DNA from: Chloroflexota bacterium
GTDB lineage: Bacteria; Chloroflexota; Anaerolineae; UBA1429
Assembly: GCA_012515695.1 (NCBI GenBank)
Contig: JAAYXX010000340.1
Coordinates: 1-26,433 of the forward strand
Length of the DNA: 26,433 bases
Direction of reading: 5' to 3'
Under the pieces are notes generated by a model. It ran no database searches. It saw only the letters and a list, made by a program, of their open reading frames with translations, and was not told the DNA's origin. The position numbers and the translations under genes are program-made. Positions 13,296-20,469 of the stretch are shown here, piece after piece (position 1 is the first letter of the stretch; every line of letters begins with the position of its first letter).

Positions 13296-15455
13296 ATGAC
13301 GACTATACTCAGTGACACTATCGTGAATAGAGAAGAGTTGCTCACCCAAATCGCAAGCCTGCATCCCGATGCGTTGCCCGAGATCGAGCGCGCCATCGAC
13401 TATGCCTCGGCGGCCCATAAGGATCAGGTGCGCGCTTCGGGCGAGCCGTATATCTGCCATCCTCTGGAAGTCGCTGCCATCCTGGTGGACCTGCGGATGG
13501 ATGTGCCGACGATTGTCGCTGGATTGTTGCATGATACACTGGAAGACACGGACATCACCGCCAAAGAACTGACCAACGAGTTCGGCGAAACAGTAACCAA
13601 GCTCGTAGAAGGCGTCAGCAAGCTACGCAAGGTCAAGCAAAAGAGCAACATTGACCGGGGCGACCTGGGCGAAGAGCAGGCCGAGAACATGCGTAAAATG
13701 TTCCTGGCGATGGTGGACGATATTCGGGTCGTGATCATCAAGCTGGCGGATCGCCTGCACAACATGCGCACACTGCATTACCTTTCGCCCGATAAGCAAC
13801 AGCGCAAGGCGCGGGAAACGCTCGAGATTTTCGCCCCGCTGGCGAACCGGCTAGGTATCTGGCAGCTCAAGTGGCAGCTCGAAGACCTGTCTTTCCGCTA
13901 CCTGGACCCAGAGCAGTATCACGCCATCGCCCGGCTGCTGTCCGAACGGCGAGCCGAGCGCACCGAATATCTGGAGCGGGTCATCTCGATTATCAAGCAT
14001 CGCCTGAAGCGTGAGGGCATCAAGGCGCGCATCACTGGCCGCCCCAAGCACATCTATAGCATTTACACCAAGATGCTGGAGAAATCGCGAGATTTCGACC
14101 AGATCTACGATGTACGCGGCATCCGTATTATCGTGCAAGAAGTCCAGGATTGCTACCACGTGCTGGGTATCGTCCATAGCCTGTGGCGGCCCATTCCGGG
14201 CGAGTTTGACGACTATATCGCCATGCCCAAGGACAACCTGTACCAATCCTTGCACACCGCCGTCGTCTGCCTGGACGGCAGGCCGCTGGAAGCGCAGATT
14301 CGCACAGAAGAGATGCACCAGGTAGCCGAGTATGGTATCGCCGCCCACTGGCGCTACAAAGAAGGCTCTCGGCGCGATGAGCGCCTGGAGGCCAAGGTAG
14401 CCTGGTTGCGACAGGCCACCGAATGGCGGGAGGATGTCGAGGACGCCCGCCAGTTCGTCGACTCGATGAAAAGCGATGTCTTTGCCGAGCGGGTCTATGT
14501 GTTCACCCCCAAGGGGGATATTGTCGACCTGCCCAAAGGCTCTACGCCGGTAGACCTGGCCTACGAGATTCACACCGAGATCGGCCACCGCTGTCGCGGG
14601 GCCAAGGTGGACGGGCGGCTGGTCTCGCTGGACTATCAGCTACGCAACGGCGAGCAGATCGAAGTGCTCACAGCCAAGCAGGGCGGCCCCAGCCGCGACT
14701 GGTTGAACCCGCACCTGAATTATGTCGCCACGCAGCGCGCCCGGCAGAAGATCCGCCAGTGGTTCCGCAAGCAACAGCGCGATCAGAATATTACCGCCGG
14801 TAGAGAGATCCTCGAACGCGAAATGCGCCGCCTGGGGTTCGACCAAGAGTCTTTTGGCGAGATTGCCGCCCTGTTCAAATACAGCCGCGTGGACGACTTT
14901 TTGGCCGCCGTGGGCTATGGGGACATCAGCCCCACGACTATCGCCAAAAAGATAGACGACGCGTCCGACAAGTCCGAGTCGCTCAAGCTCAAGGCGATCC
15001 CCGACGCGCCCACGTCCGATATCGAGGTGGCAGGGGTCGGCGACCTGCTCACGCGCCTGGGTAGTTGCTGCAAGCCCGTACCCGGCGATCCCATCGTCGG
15101 GTACATCACGCGGGGCAAAGGCATTACCGTGCATCGCACCGACTGCCCCAACGTGATCAATGTGGACGATAGCGAGCGGCTAATCCAGGTCTCTTGGGGC
15201 CGCACGCAGCAAGCTTATCCGGTGGTCATTCACATCGAGGCGTTTGATCGCAGCGGCATGTTGCGCGATACCGCCGCCGTCGTGGCCGACATGGGGCTGA
15301 ACATGAGTTCAGTCAACGTCTCCACGAGCAAAGACCGCACAGCCACCATCATCGCGACGGTGGGCATTCGTAGCGTCAGCGAACTGGCGCTGCTGCTGAA
15401 CAAGCTGCAAAGCCTCAAAGACGTGCTGGATGTACGACGCGAGGCGGCGCATTAA
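13296..15455 (+). CDS. relA: Bifunctional (p)ppGpp synthetase/hydrolase RelA/SpoT
   Basis: A full-length 719-residue Rel protein. The hydrolase HD domain is intact: His41, His55 (CHPLEVA), His79-Asp80 and Glu83-Asp84 (HDTLEDTD). The synthetase domain has GRPKHIYSIYTKM (about 248), DVRGIRIIV (about 271) and MPKDNLYQSLHT (about 308-320). A TGS domain (about 400-460, VYVFTPKGDIVDLPKGSTPVDLAYEIH) and a C-terminal ACT domain (about 642-719) complete the regulatory half. It should both make and degrade the stringent-response alarmone on sensing stalled ribosomes. The upstream sequence points to a leaderless mRNA; no ribosome site precedes ATG 13296, and an internal GTG at 13323 is less likely as start. 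The stop codon lies in the loop of a strong hairpin. Confidence 0.95.
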   Translation: MTTILSDTIVNREELLTQIASLHPDALPEIERAIDYASAAHKDQVRASGEPYICHPLEVAAILVDLRMDVPTIVAGLLHDTLEDTDITAKELTNEFGETVTKLVEGVSKLRKVKQKSNIDRGDLGEEQAENMRKMFLAMVDDIRVVIIKLADRLHNMRTLHYLSPDKQQRKARETLEIFAPLANRLGIWQLKWQLEDLSFRYLDPEQYHAIARLLSERRAERTEYLERVISIIKHRLKREGIKARITGRPKHIYSIYTKMLEKSRDFDQIYDVRGIRIIVQEVQDCYHVLGIVHSLWRPIPGEFDDYIAMPKDNLYQSLHTAVVCLDGRPLEAQIRTEEMHQVAEYGIAAHWRYKEGSRRDERLEAKVAWLRQATEWREDVEDARQFVDSMKSDVFAERVYVFTPKGDIVDLPKGSTPVDLAYEIHTEIGHRCRGAKVDGRLVSLDYQLRNGEQIEVLTAKQGGPSRDWLNPHLNYVATQRARQKIRQWFRKQQRDQNITAGREILEREMRRLGFDQESFGEIAALFKYSRVDDFLAAVGYGDISPTTIAKKIDDASDKSESLKLKAIPDAPTSDIEVAGVGDLLTRLGSCCKPVPGDPIVGYITRGKGITVHRTDCPNVINVDDSERLIQVSWGRTQQAYPVVIHIEAFDRSGMLRDTAAVVADMGLNMSSVNVSTSKDRTATIIATVGIRSVSELALLLNKLQSLKDVLDVRREAAH

Positions 15456-15466
15456 GCGCCGCCTCG
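15440..15466. terminator. Hairpin enclosing the relA stop codon
   Basis: Perfect 11-bp arms CGAGGCGGCGC (15440-15450) and GCGCCGCCTCG (15456-15466) with loop ATTAA containing the TAA stop. There is no T-tract after it, so it may be an mRNA 3'-end stabiliser or an atypical terminator. Confidence 0.55.
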
Positions 15467-15479
15467 TTGAAGGATTCGC

Positions 15480-15526
15480 AGGCAGTTGAAGCCACCCATC
15501 CTTCGCTGTTGCCAAACTGTTCTGCG
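15480..15526. repeat. Decayed relic of the modular hairpin array
   Basis: GGCAGTTGAAGCCACCCATCC... GCTGTTGCCAAACTGTTCTGCG aligns with the right end of copies 1, 2 and 4 (TTTCAACCACCCATCGCAATGGCTGTTACCGAACTATTTTG) with scattered substitutions and deletions. It lies between the convergent relA and foldase genes. Confidence 0.6.
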
Positions 15527-15531
15527 CGTGA

Positions 15532-16791
15532 CTAGCGCGCCCACGGGTCCTTGGGAATGGTGAACTTGCTCATATAGTTCTCGATGGTCTGCGTGGCGCG
15601 TTGCACAGTGAACCAATCGTCAACCGCCATCGCCCTGGCCTGCTGCAAGAAATACTCCTCCAGAGGCCGGTCGGCCTCGCGCCCATCCACCCGGATGATA
15701 TGGAACCCGGCGCTAGTCTCCACCACCTCGCTCAGTTCACCCGGTTGCAGCGCAAAAGCCGCCTCTTCAAACTCGACCAACATCTGACCGCGTGGGAACC
15801 ACCCCAGGTCGCCGCCGATATCCTTTGTCATCGTATCCTGCGATAGCTCGGCAGCCAGCGCATCAAAGTCTTCTCCATCCTTCAGGCGAGCAAGAGCAGC
15901 CTCCGCCTCCTCGCGAGTCTCCAGCAGGATATGACGGGCCTGGACCTGTTCCGCCGTGGCAGGCACCTCTGCGCCAATGGCTTCCTCTAGCTTTTGGCGG
16001 TATAGCGAGCTTTCCACCAAAACGCGGAAATCCTCTTTCGTAAAGCCAGCCAGTTCCTCAGCCGTCTTGTACCACTCGGTCGACTGCTGGATGAACGCCT
16101 CCTCCGTCATCGGCGTAGGCGTAGGCGCAGGCGTCGAGGTAGGCATAGGCGTCGCCGTAACTGTGGGCGTCGTGTCCGTCACAGTCTCCGTCTCGGTGAT
16201 AGAGGCTGTTGACGTCGTATCCGTGACAGCCTCCGTTTCGGTGACAGACACGGCGGGCGTCGGCTCCTCAGCAACCGGCGTGGGCGGGTTGCGATCATAG
16301 CCAAACGCCTGCTCTATGGCGATGTCAATTTCCTCCTGCGAGACGGTGATACCGCGCCGCGCCGCTTCCTGGCGGACCAGCTTGTCGTCGATCAGTTCGC
16401 TCAACACAGCATCAGGCAGGCTCACAAGCTGGCTTTCCAGCGCGGCAATCTGCTGATCCAGATATTGCAGCATAAAGCTCTGATCTTCTTCCGAGCTAGA
16501 GTATTGCAGGCGGCTCTGTTCCATCTGCGATAGATAATCATGGTACATCATGCGGCGATACTGGAGGTTTTTCACAAACGTAGACAGCGAGATCTCTTCG
16601 CCCGCTACGACAGCTACGGGCCGCCGTGGCTGCAACACATACTGGTCAAGCAGCCCCCAGCCCAGGATAAGGACGACCAGCGCCAGCACCACGCCAGTGC
16701 CGAGCACCAGAATCTGGTTCGTCCGTCTCTCTTTCTCCCGGCGCGACTCGGTCTTGCGCGTCGGCTTGGGGTTCTCTACGTTTTTGGGCAT
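15532..16791 (-). CDS. Membrane-anchored PpiC/SurA-type peptidyl-prolyl isomerase
   Basis: A 419-residue foldase (start ATG 16791 with AGAGGT 8 bases upstream; an earlier in-frame start at 16830 lacks this). A charged cytoplasmic N terminus is followed by one membrane helix (about 24-47, ILVLGTGVVLALVVLILGWG), a SurA_N-like helical region with LSELIDDKLVRQEAARRGI, a low-complexity Thr/Glu/Pro linker (VTETEAVTDT... PTSTPAPTPTP), and a parvulin domain (about 280-370: QARHILLETREEAEAAL, GGDLGWFPRGQM, SAGFHIIRV). It should fold proteins outside the membrane. The linker is encoded by two imperfect DNA repeats near 16160-16260. The gene converges on relA and lies downstream of rpsR, separated from it by a terminator. 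Confidence 0.9.
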   Translation of the reverse strand: MPKNVENPKPTRKTESRREKERRTNQILVLGTGVVLALVVLILGWGLLDQYVLQPRRPVAVVAGEEISLSTFVKNLQYRRMMYHDYLSQMEQSRLQYSSSEEDQSFMLQYLDQQIAALESQLVSLPDAVLSELIDDKLVRQEAARRGITVSQEEIDIAIEQAFGYDRNPPTPVAEEPTPAVSVTETEAVTDTTSTASITETETVTDTTPTVTATPMPTSTPAPTPTPMTEEAFIQQSTEWYKTAEELAGFTKEDFRVLVESSLYRQKLEEAIGAEVPATAEQVQARHILLETREEAEAALARLKDGEDFDALAAELSQDTMTKDIGGDLGWFPRGQMLVEFEEAAFALQPGELSEVVETSAGFHIIRVDGREADRPLEEYFLQQARAMAVDDWFTVQRATQTIENYMSKFTIPKDPWAR

Positions 16792-16830
16792 ATCTGTTAC
16801 CTCTATCAGCAAGAAAAAAAGGCGATTCAA

Positions 16831-16871
16831 AAAACAGAGGGGTATAGGACAACGACATGTCCTATACCCCT
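16831..16871 (-). terminator. Rho-independent terminator of the rpsF-rpsR operon
   Basis: Perfect 13-bp arms (AGGGGTATAGGAC 16838-16850, GTCCTATACCCCT 16859-16871), loop of 8, followed on the minus strand by CTGTTTTTTG. It lies 55 bases after the rpsR stop and before the foldase gene. Confidence 0.85.
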
Positions 16872-16925
16872 ACAATTCACCCAGTCAACGCCGGGTTTGA
16901 AGCATCATGCAACTATACCGCAGGG

Positions 16926-17327
16926 TCAGCCGCCAATGACGCGGACATGCTCCCCGGTATAGGGTAGCAGGGCGATATGTCGTGCCCGTTTGATAGCCTG
17001 AGCAATCAAACGCTGGTGCTTGGCGCAGGTGCCAGTCTTGCGGCGCGGCAAAATGCGTCCGCGCTCGCCAACATAGTTGCGCAACAAAGCGATATCCTTA
17101 TAGTCGATCTCTAGCTTGTCTACGCAGAACTGGCAGACCTTGCTACCACGACGCCCGCCGCGACGAAAGCCGCCTCGTCGGTCGCCGCCACCACCGCCAC
17201 CGCCACGGCGCTCGCGGTTTACACCACCGCCGCCGCCAGCAGGACGCCGGTCATTCGTGTACGCCCGTCGCCGCCCCTCTTCAGAGGGTTGCTGTTCTTC
17301 TTCCCGTTCGATCTCGTTATCGGCCAA
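16926..17327 (-). CDS. rpsR: 30S ribosomal protein bS18 with Gly/Arg-rich N-terminal extension
   Basis: The C-terminal 70 residues are an ordinary bS18: KVCQFCVDKLEIDYKDIALL, GRILPRRKTGTCAKHQRL and AIKRARHIALLPY. Cys65, Cys68 and the TGTCAKH segment resemble the zinc-type bS18. Before this lies an unusual 60-residue extension: an acidic start (MADNEIEREEEQQPSEEG) and then Gly runs with Arg-Gly-Gly repeats. Typical bS18 has about 75-95 residues; this one has 133. The start codon is TTG at 17325-17327 (read on the minus strand), preceded by AAGGAG at 7 bases. bS18 binds bS6 on the 30S platform, and rpsF lies 50 bases upstream. The usual ssb between the two genes is absent. Confidence 0.93.
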   Translation of the reverse strand: MADNEIEREEEQQPSEEGRRRAYTNDRRPAGGGGGVNRERRGGGGGGGDRRGGFRRGGRRGSKVCQFCVDKLEIDYKDIALLRNYVGERGRILPRRKTGTCAKHQRLIAQAIKRARHIALLPYTGEHVRVIGG

Positions 17328-17377
17328 TTTTAGTCTCCTTGAATACTTTAGCAGCTAGGTCCTAAGAGTCCCTGGGA

Positions 17378-17668
17378 CTAGTCCTCGTCTGCGCGCACCA
17401 ACAGATGGCGAATCACGTCCTCGGACAACTTGAGATAGCGCTCCAACTCGGTCATCGCGGCCCGCTCTAGACCGGCATGAATCAGCACATAGTGCCCATC
17501 GCGATGCTTCTTGATGGGATACGCCAATCTCCGACGGCCCATGCGATCAACCTTTTCCACCTGACCGCCGTTGTCGGTCATGATCTGTTGCACGCGCTCG
17601 ACCAAGGCATCGAGTGCCTCTTCTTCAAGCTCTGGCCGAACGATGAACATCAACTCATAAGTACGCAA
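17378..17668 (-). CDS. rpsF: 30S ribosomal protein bS6
   Basis: A 96-residue bS6: MRTYELMFIVRPELEEEAL, GGQVEKVDRMGRRRLAYPIKK, GHYVLIHAGLE and a C-terminal LKLSEDVIRHLLVRADED, all typical in sequence and length. The start is TTG at 17666-17668 on the minus strand, with GGGAGGAGG 6 bases upstream; an in-frame ATG at 17713 would add 15 residues foreign to the family. It sits on the 30S platform with bS18. A strong promoter (17826-17854) and a leader of about 150 bases lie upstream, and the operon ends at the terminator at 16831-16871. Confidence 0.95.
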   Translation of the reverse strand: MRTYELMFIVRPELEEEALDALVERVQQIMTDNGGQVEKVDRMGRRRLAYPIKKHRDGHYVLIHAGLERAAMTELERYLKLSEDVIRHLLVRADED

Positions 17669-17820
17669 TGCTTGCCTCCTCCCTTTGGGCTTGCCCTCGC
17701 ACATCACGACCAAACAGGGGCTGGCTGCTGATCCGCGAGAGCAGAAAGGTTATGATAAAATAGACTGCACCACAAATGGCCACTTGCCGAGTGGAACGCC
17801 TGGATGCAGCCACACAGTCT
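17669..17820 (-). promoter_or_regulatory. Structured 5' leader of rpsF-rpsR
   Basis: The predicted leader of about 150 bases opens with AGACTG at its very 5' end, which can pair with CAGTCT about 50 bases later (plus-strand 17815-17820 and 17762-17767). Inside is a CCACT/AGTGG hairpin (17780-17794). Leaders of rpsF operons in many bacteria bind the bS6:bS18 complex for feedback control. I do not see the known motif clearly, so this is only a candidate. Confidence 0.35.
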
Positions 17821-17825
17821 GACCG

Positions 17826-17854
17826 ATTATAGCATTATTGCCCGGTGTTGACAA
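17826..17854 (-). promoter_or_regulatory. Strong promoter of rpsF-rpsR
   Basis: Minus-strand TTGTCA (17849-17854), exactly 17 bp, TATAAT (17826-17831). This is the best consensus promoter in the window, as expected for ribosomal protein genes. Confidence 0.8.
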
Positions 17855-17862
17855 AAAACCCA

Positions 17863-17940
17863 CCGCAGGCTGCGGCGCGCTCCTCCGTAGCCGCGGCATT
17901 CCTGCCGCGCTTTGGCCGCTACCGATGGCGGCGCTCCTCC
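17863..17940. repeat. Cluster of GC-rich hairpins with GGCG(CG)CTCCTCC linkers
   Basis: Three palindromes in a row: CCGCAGGCTGCGG (17863-17875), GCGGCATTCCTGCCGC (17893-17908) and GCCGCTACCGATGGCGGC (17915-17932). The first and third are each followed by a GCGCTCCTCC-type sequence. They sit just upstream of the rpsF promoter. No gene is supported between 17669 and 18024. Confidence 0.7.
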
Positions 17941-17960
17941 CCTCGTGGCCACGTGCGCCC

Positions 17961-18000
17961 TAAACAAACACCGCCCCCAGCCTGCCACAGCCGGGAGCGG
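17961..18000 (-). terminator. Probable terminator of the rbsK-acoX-lpdA operon
   Basis: CCGCCCCC (17971-17978) pairs with GGGAGCGG (17993-18000), with further GC/GC pairing inside. On the minus strand it is followed by a T-rich tail TGTTTGTTTA. It lies 25 bases after the lpdA stop. Confidence 0.6.
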
Positions 18001-18024
18001 CGTGTTGTTTGATCAGAAGACGCG

Positions 18025-19425
18025 TTACCTGCGGGGCAGATGCAGCGCCCGCCCGCGAGCGGCCAGCGCCGCCTCGGCGATGGCCTCGCCCAGCGTAGGA
18101 TGCGCATGGATCGTATGCTCGATCTCGTCCAGCGTACTTTCCAGCGACAGCGCCAACGTCCCCTCGAGAATCAGGTCACTGGCGTGCGGGCCAACCGCGT
18201 GCATACCCAACACGGCCCCATATTCGGCCTCGGAGACGATCTTGACAAAGCCGTCCGTCTCGCCCATTGTGATGGCCTTGCCGTTGTTCGCCAGCGAAAA
18301 GACGCCCACCTGCACATCGTACCCCTTGGCACGGGCCTCTTCCTCCGTCAGACCAACCCCCGCCGCTTCCGGCACGGTAAAGATGCAGCTCGGCACAGCG
18401 GTGTAATCCATGCGCGCAGTATGCCCCAGCGCATCCTCCACCGCCACGACACCCTGGTGAGAAGCCACATGGGCCAGCATAGGCCCCTCGAGCGCCACGT
18501 CGCCGATGGCGTACACATGCGGCACGATGGTCCGCATTCGGTCATCCACCTGAATGCCCTTGCGAGTGGGTTTGATCCCCAGATTCTCCAGCCCCAGGTT
18601 CTCCACATTCGGCGCGCGCCCGATGGCCGACAACACCAACTCGGCCTCTACCTGCTCTTCGCCGTCCGCCGTCTGCATAGAGACCAACAGCCCTGCGTCA
18701 GTCTTGGCAACCGACGTGACCCGCGTGCCGGTGAAAATGTTGACCCCCTGGTTGCCCAGGCTCCAGGCCAACCCCTCGCCGATAGACGCGTCCATCAATG
18801 GCGCGATGCGTGGCAGCATCTCGACCACCGTGACCTCAACGCCCAGAATACTGTAGAGGCTGGCAAACTCCAGGCCAATCGCCCCGCCGCCGATGACGCA
18901 GAGGCTCGCGGGCAGCTTTTCCAGAGACAACGCGCCCGCATGGTCGATTACGCCAGGGCTATCCAGGCCGGGGATGGGCACTTGCATGGTGCGCGACCCC
19001 GTCGCGATGATCACATTGTCCGCCACGACGGTTTCCTTGCCGTCGGCCAGTTGCACGCTCAGGGTATCCGGGCGGATAAAAGCCGCCTCGCCCATCAACA
19101 CCTGCACACCGGCCCGGTCGAGCAGCATACGCACGCCGCGTACTTCTTGCTCGATCACTTGCCGCTTGCGCGCCTGCACCTTGGCCCAGTCAATGCCCGG
19201 CTCGTCCACCACCACGCCATACTTGGCGGCTTCTTTCGCCAGTTGATACACCTCCGCGCTACGCAGCAGGGCCTTGGTGGGGATGCACCCTTCGTTCAAG
19301 CAAACGCCGCCCACCCATTGCTTGTCAATGCAAACTACCTTGGCTCCCAACTGCGAGGCGCGCAACGCGGCCACATAACCGCCGGGTCCCGCACCAATAA
19401 CTGCTACATCCGCTCGTATTGCCAT
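18025..19425 (-). CDS. lpdA: Dihydrolipoyl dehydrogenase
   Basis: A full-length 466-residue E3 enzyme. FAD motif GAGPGGYVAALRA (11-23); redox disulfide Cys42/Cys47 in GGVCLNEGCIPTKAL; NAD-binding GGGAIGLEFASLY; second FAD contact VYAIGDVA; and the C-terminal catalytic His442/Glu447 in HPTLGEAIAEAAL. All active-site residues are present. It reoxidises dihydrolipoyl groups of 2-oxo acid dehydrogenase or glycine cleavage complexes using NAD+. GGAGG lies just before the ATG. It is the last gene of an apparent operon: the acoX-like gene ends 33 bases upstream. In acetoin operons of other bacteria lpd and acoX occur together, but no E1/E2 subunits are in view. Confidence 0.95.
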   Translation of the reverse strand: MAIRADVAVIGAGPGGYVAALRASQLGAKVVCIDKQWVGGVCLNEGCIPTKALLRSAEVYQLAKEAAKYGVVVDEPGIDWAKVQARKRQVIEQEVRGVRMLLDRAGVQVLMGEAAFIRPDTLSVQLADGKETVVADNVIIATGSRTMQVPIPGLDSPGVIDHAGALSLEKLPASLCVIGGGAIGLEFASLYSILGVEVTVVEMLPRIAPLMDASIGEGLAWSLGNQGVNIFTGTRVTSVAKTDAGLLVSMQTADGEEQVEAELVLSAIGRAPNVENLGLENLGIKPTRKGIQVDDRMRTIVPHVYAIGDVALEGPMLAHVASHQGVVAVEDALGHTARMDYTAVPSCIFTVPEAAGVGLTEEEARAKGYDVQVGVFSLANNGKAITMGETDGFVKIVSEAEYGAVLGMHAVGPHASDLILEGTLALSLESTLDEIEHTIHAHPTLGEAIAEAALAARGRALHLPRR

Positions 19426-19458
19426 GATGCCTCCAATAGTAATGTAATGTATCGAGGG

Positions 19459-20469
19459 TTAGTGACGGAACAAGTCCTTCCGGGCCATCTCCTGCAATGT
19501 TTGCCACGCATCCACAATCCAGGGACCATCTGCCCGCAAGGTCAAATAGGCGCTGTCCGACTCGAACAGGACGACCTCCCGCTCGCCATCTAGCGCCAGC
19601 ACCAGGGGGCGATGCGTGTCCACCGGCACCTGTTCCCCCAACTCGATCACTTGAACAGCGGCAATCCCCACCTGGTCAATGATCCCCGGCCCAATTGCCG
19701 CCAACACGCGCCAACTCGCCTGCGCGCTCAACGTGAGGGCCAGACCTACCGGCTCCTTAACGGAAACGGGCCTGACCACCCCCGGAATGGCCGAGATGCC
19801 AATGCTCGCCGGATCGGCGCGGGTGACGATCACCTGCCGCAAATCCTGGATAGTCCAGACGGCCCGCGAGCCAACAAACGACCCCGACAGCGCCGCTACG
19901 TCCACCAGAGCGCGCTCGCGGGACAGCCCGTTCACCACCAACTCCAGCCACTTGTGGCGCACGGCCACAGCCTCCAGGTCCACCTGCTGGCACGCGACAG
20001 CGCCTGCCGCCAACCCGGCGATGGTCCCTTCGGTGAACGTTGGCAGCACATTGTTCGTGCCAGTGGAAATCGCCAGCACGGGCACCTCCCCGGCCCCCTT
20101 GGAGACAGAGCGCACCGTTCCATCTCCGCCCAGCACGACGATGCAGCCCGCACCCGCCTCGCGGAACAGGGCTGCCGCCAACTCAGAATCGTCCGCGCCG
20201 TCGGTGACCGGCATCTCCAACACGCTGGCTTGGGGCAATGGTTGCCCCACCCGGCTCAGTCCGTCTAGCGCGCGCTCGCCCAGTCTGTAGGTGTCGGGCA
20301 TCAGCAGCACGTTCTGCACGCCAGCAGCCCCCAGGCCAACCAGCACGCGCCGGACAATGCTCACCTTCTCCTGGTTGTCCACAGTGGTGGCATGGGCCAC
20401 CAGGCGGCGAATATCCTTACCCGATGCGGGGTTGGCAATAATTCCGACGAGAGAGTGAGATGTGTTCAG
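19459..20469 (-). CDS. AcoX-like ATP-NAD kinase family protein
   Basis: A protein of about 336 residues of the ATP-NAD kinase / AcoX family (PF01513). The N terminus LVGIIANPASGKDIRRLVAHAT is the family's typical start, and the nucleotide-binding GGDGT motif appears at about 114-118 (IVVLGGDGTVRSV), followed by AISTGTNNVLPTF. AcoX proteins are associated with acetoin catabolism operons; their exact reaction is unsettled. The start is difficult: the only site with a good ribosome sequence (GAGGGAGG) is CTG at 20467-20469 on the minus strand, overlapping the rbsK stop as CTGA, or the adjacent ATT. A TTG at 20562 lies deep inside rbsK and adds 31 unrelated residues. Translational coupling to rbsK is likely. 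The 3' neighbour is lpdA. Confidence 0.85.
   Translation of the reverse strand: MNTSHSLVGIIANPASGKDIRRLVAHATTVDNQEKVSIVRRVLVGLGAAGVQNVLLMPDTYRLGERALDGLSRVGQPLPQASVLEMPVTDGADDSELAAALFREAGAGCIVVLGGDGTVRSVSKGAGEVPVLAISTGTNNVLPTFTEGTIAGLAAGAVACQQVDLEAVAVRHKWLELVVNGLSRERALVDVAALSGSFVGSRAVWTIQDLRQVIVTRADPASIGISAIPGVVRPVSVKEPVGLALTLSAQASWRVLAAIGPGIIDQVGIAAVQVIELGEQVPVDTHRPLVLALDGEREVVLFESDSAYLTLRADGPWIVDAWQTLQEMARKDLFRH

Noticed and set aside
18040..19593. 517-residue plus-strand open frame opposite lpdA
   Set aside because: It is a GC-bias shadow of lpdA: high Arg/His/Gln composition, no recognisable domain, no ribosome site, while lpdA has all catalytic residues.
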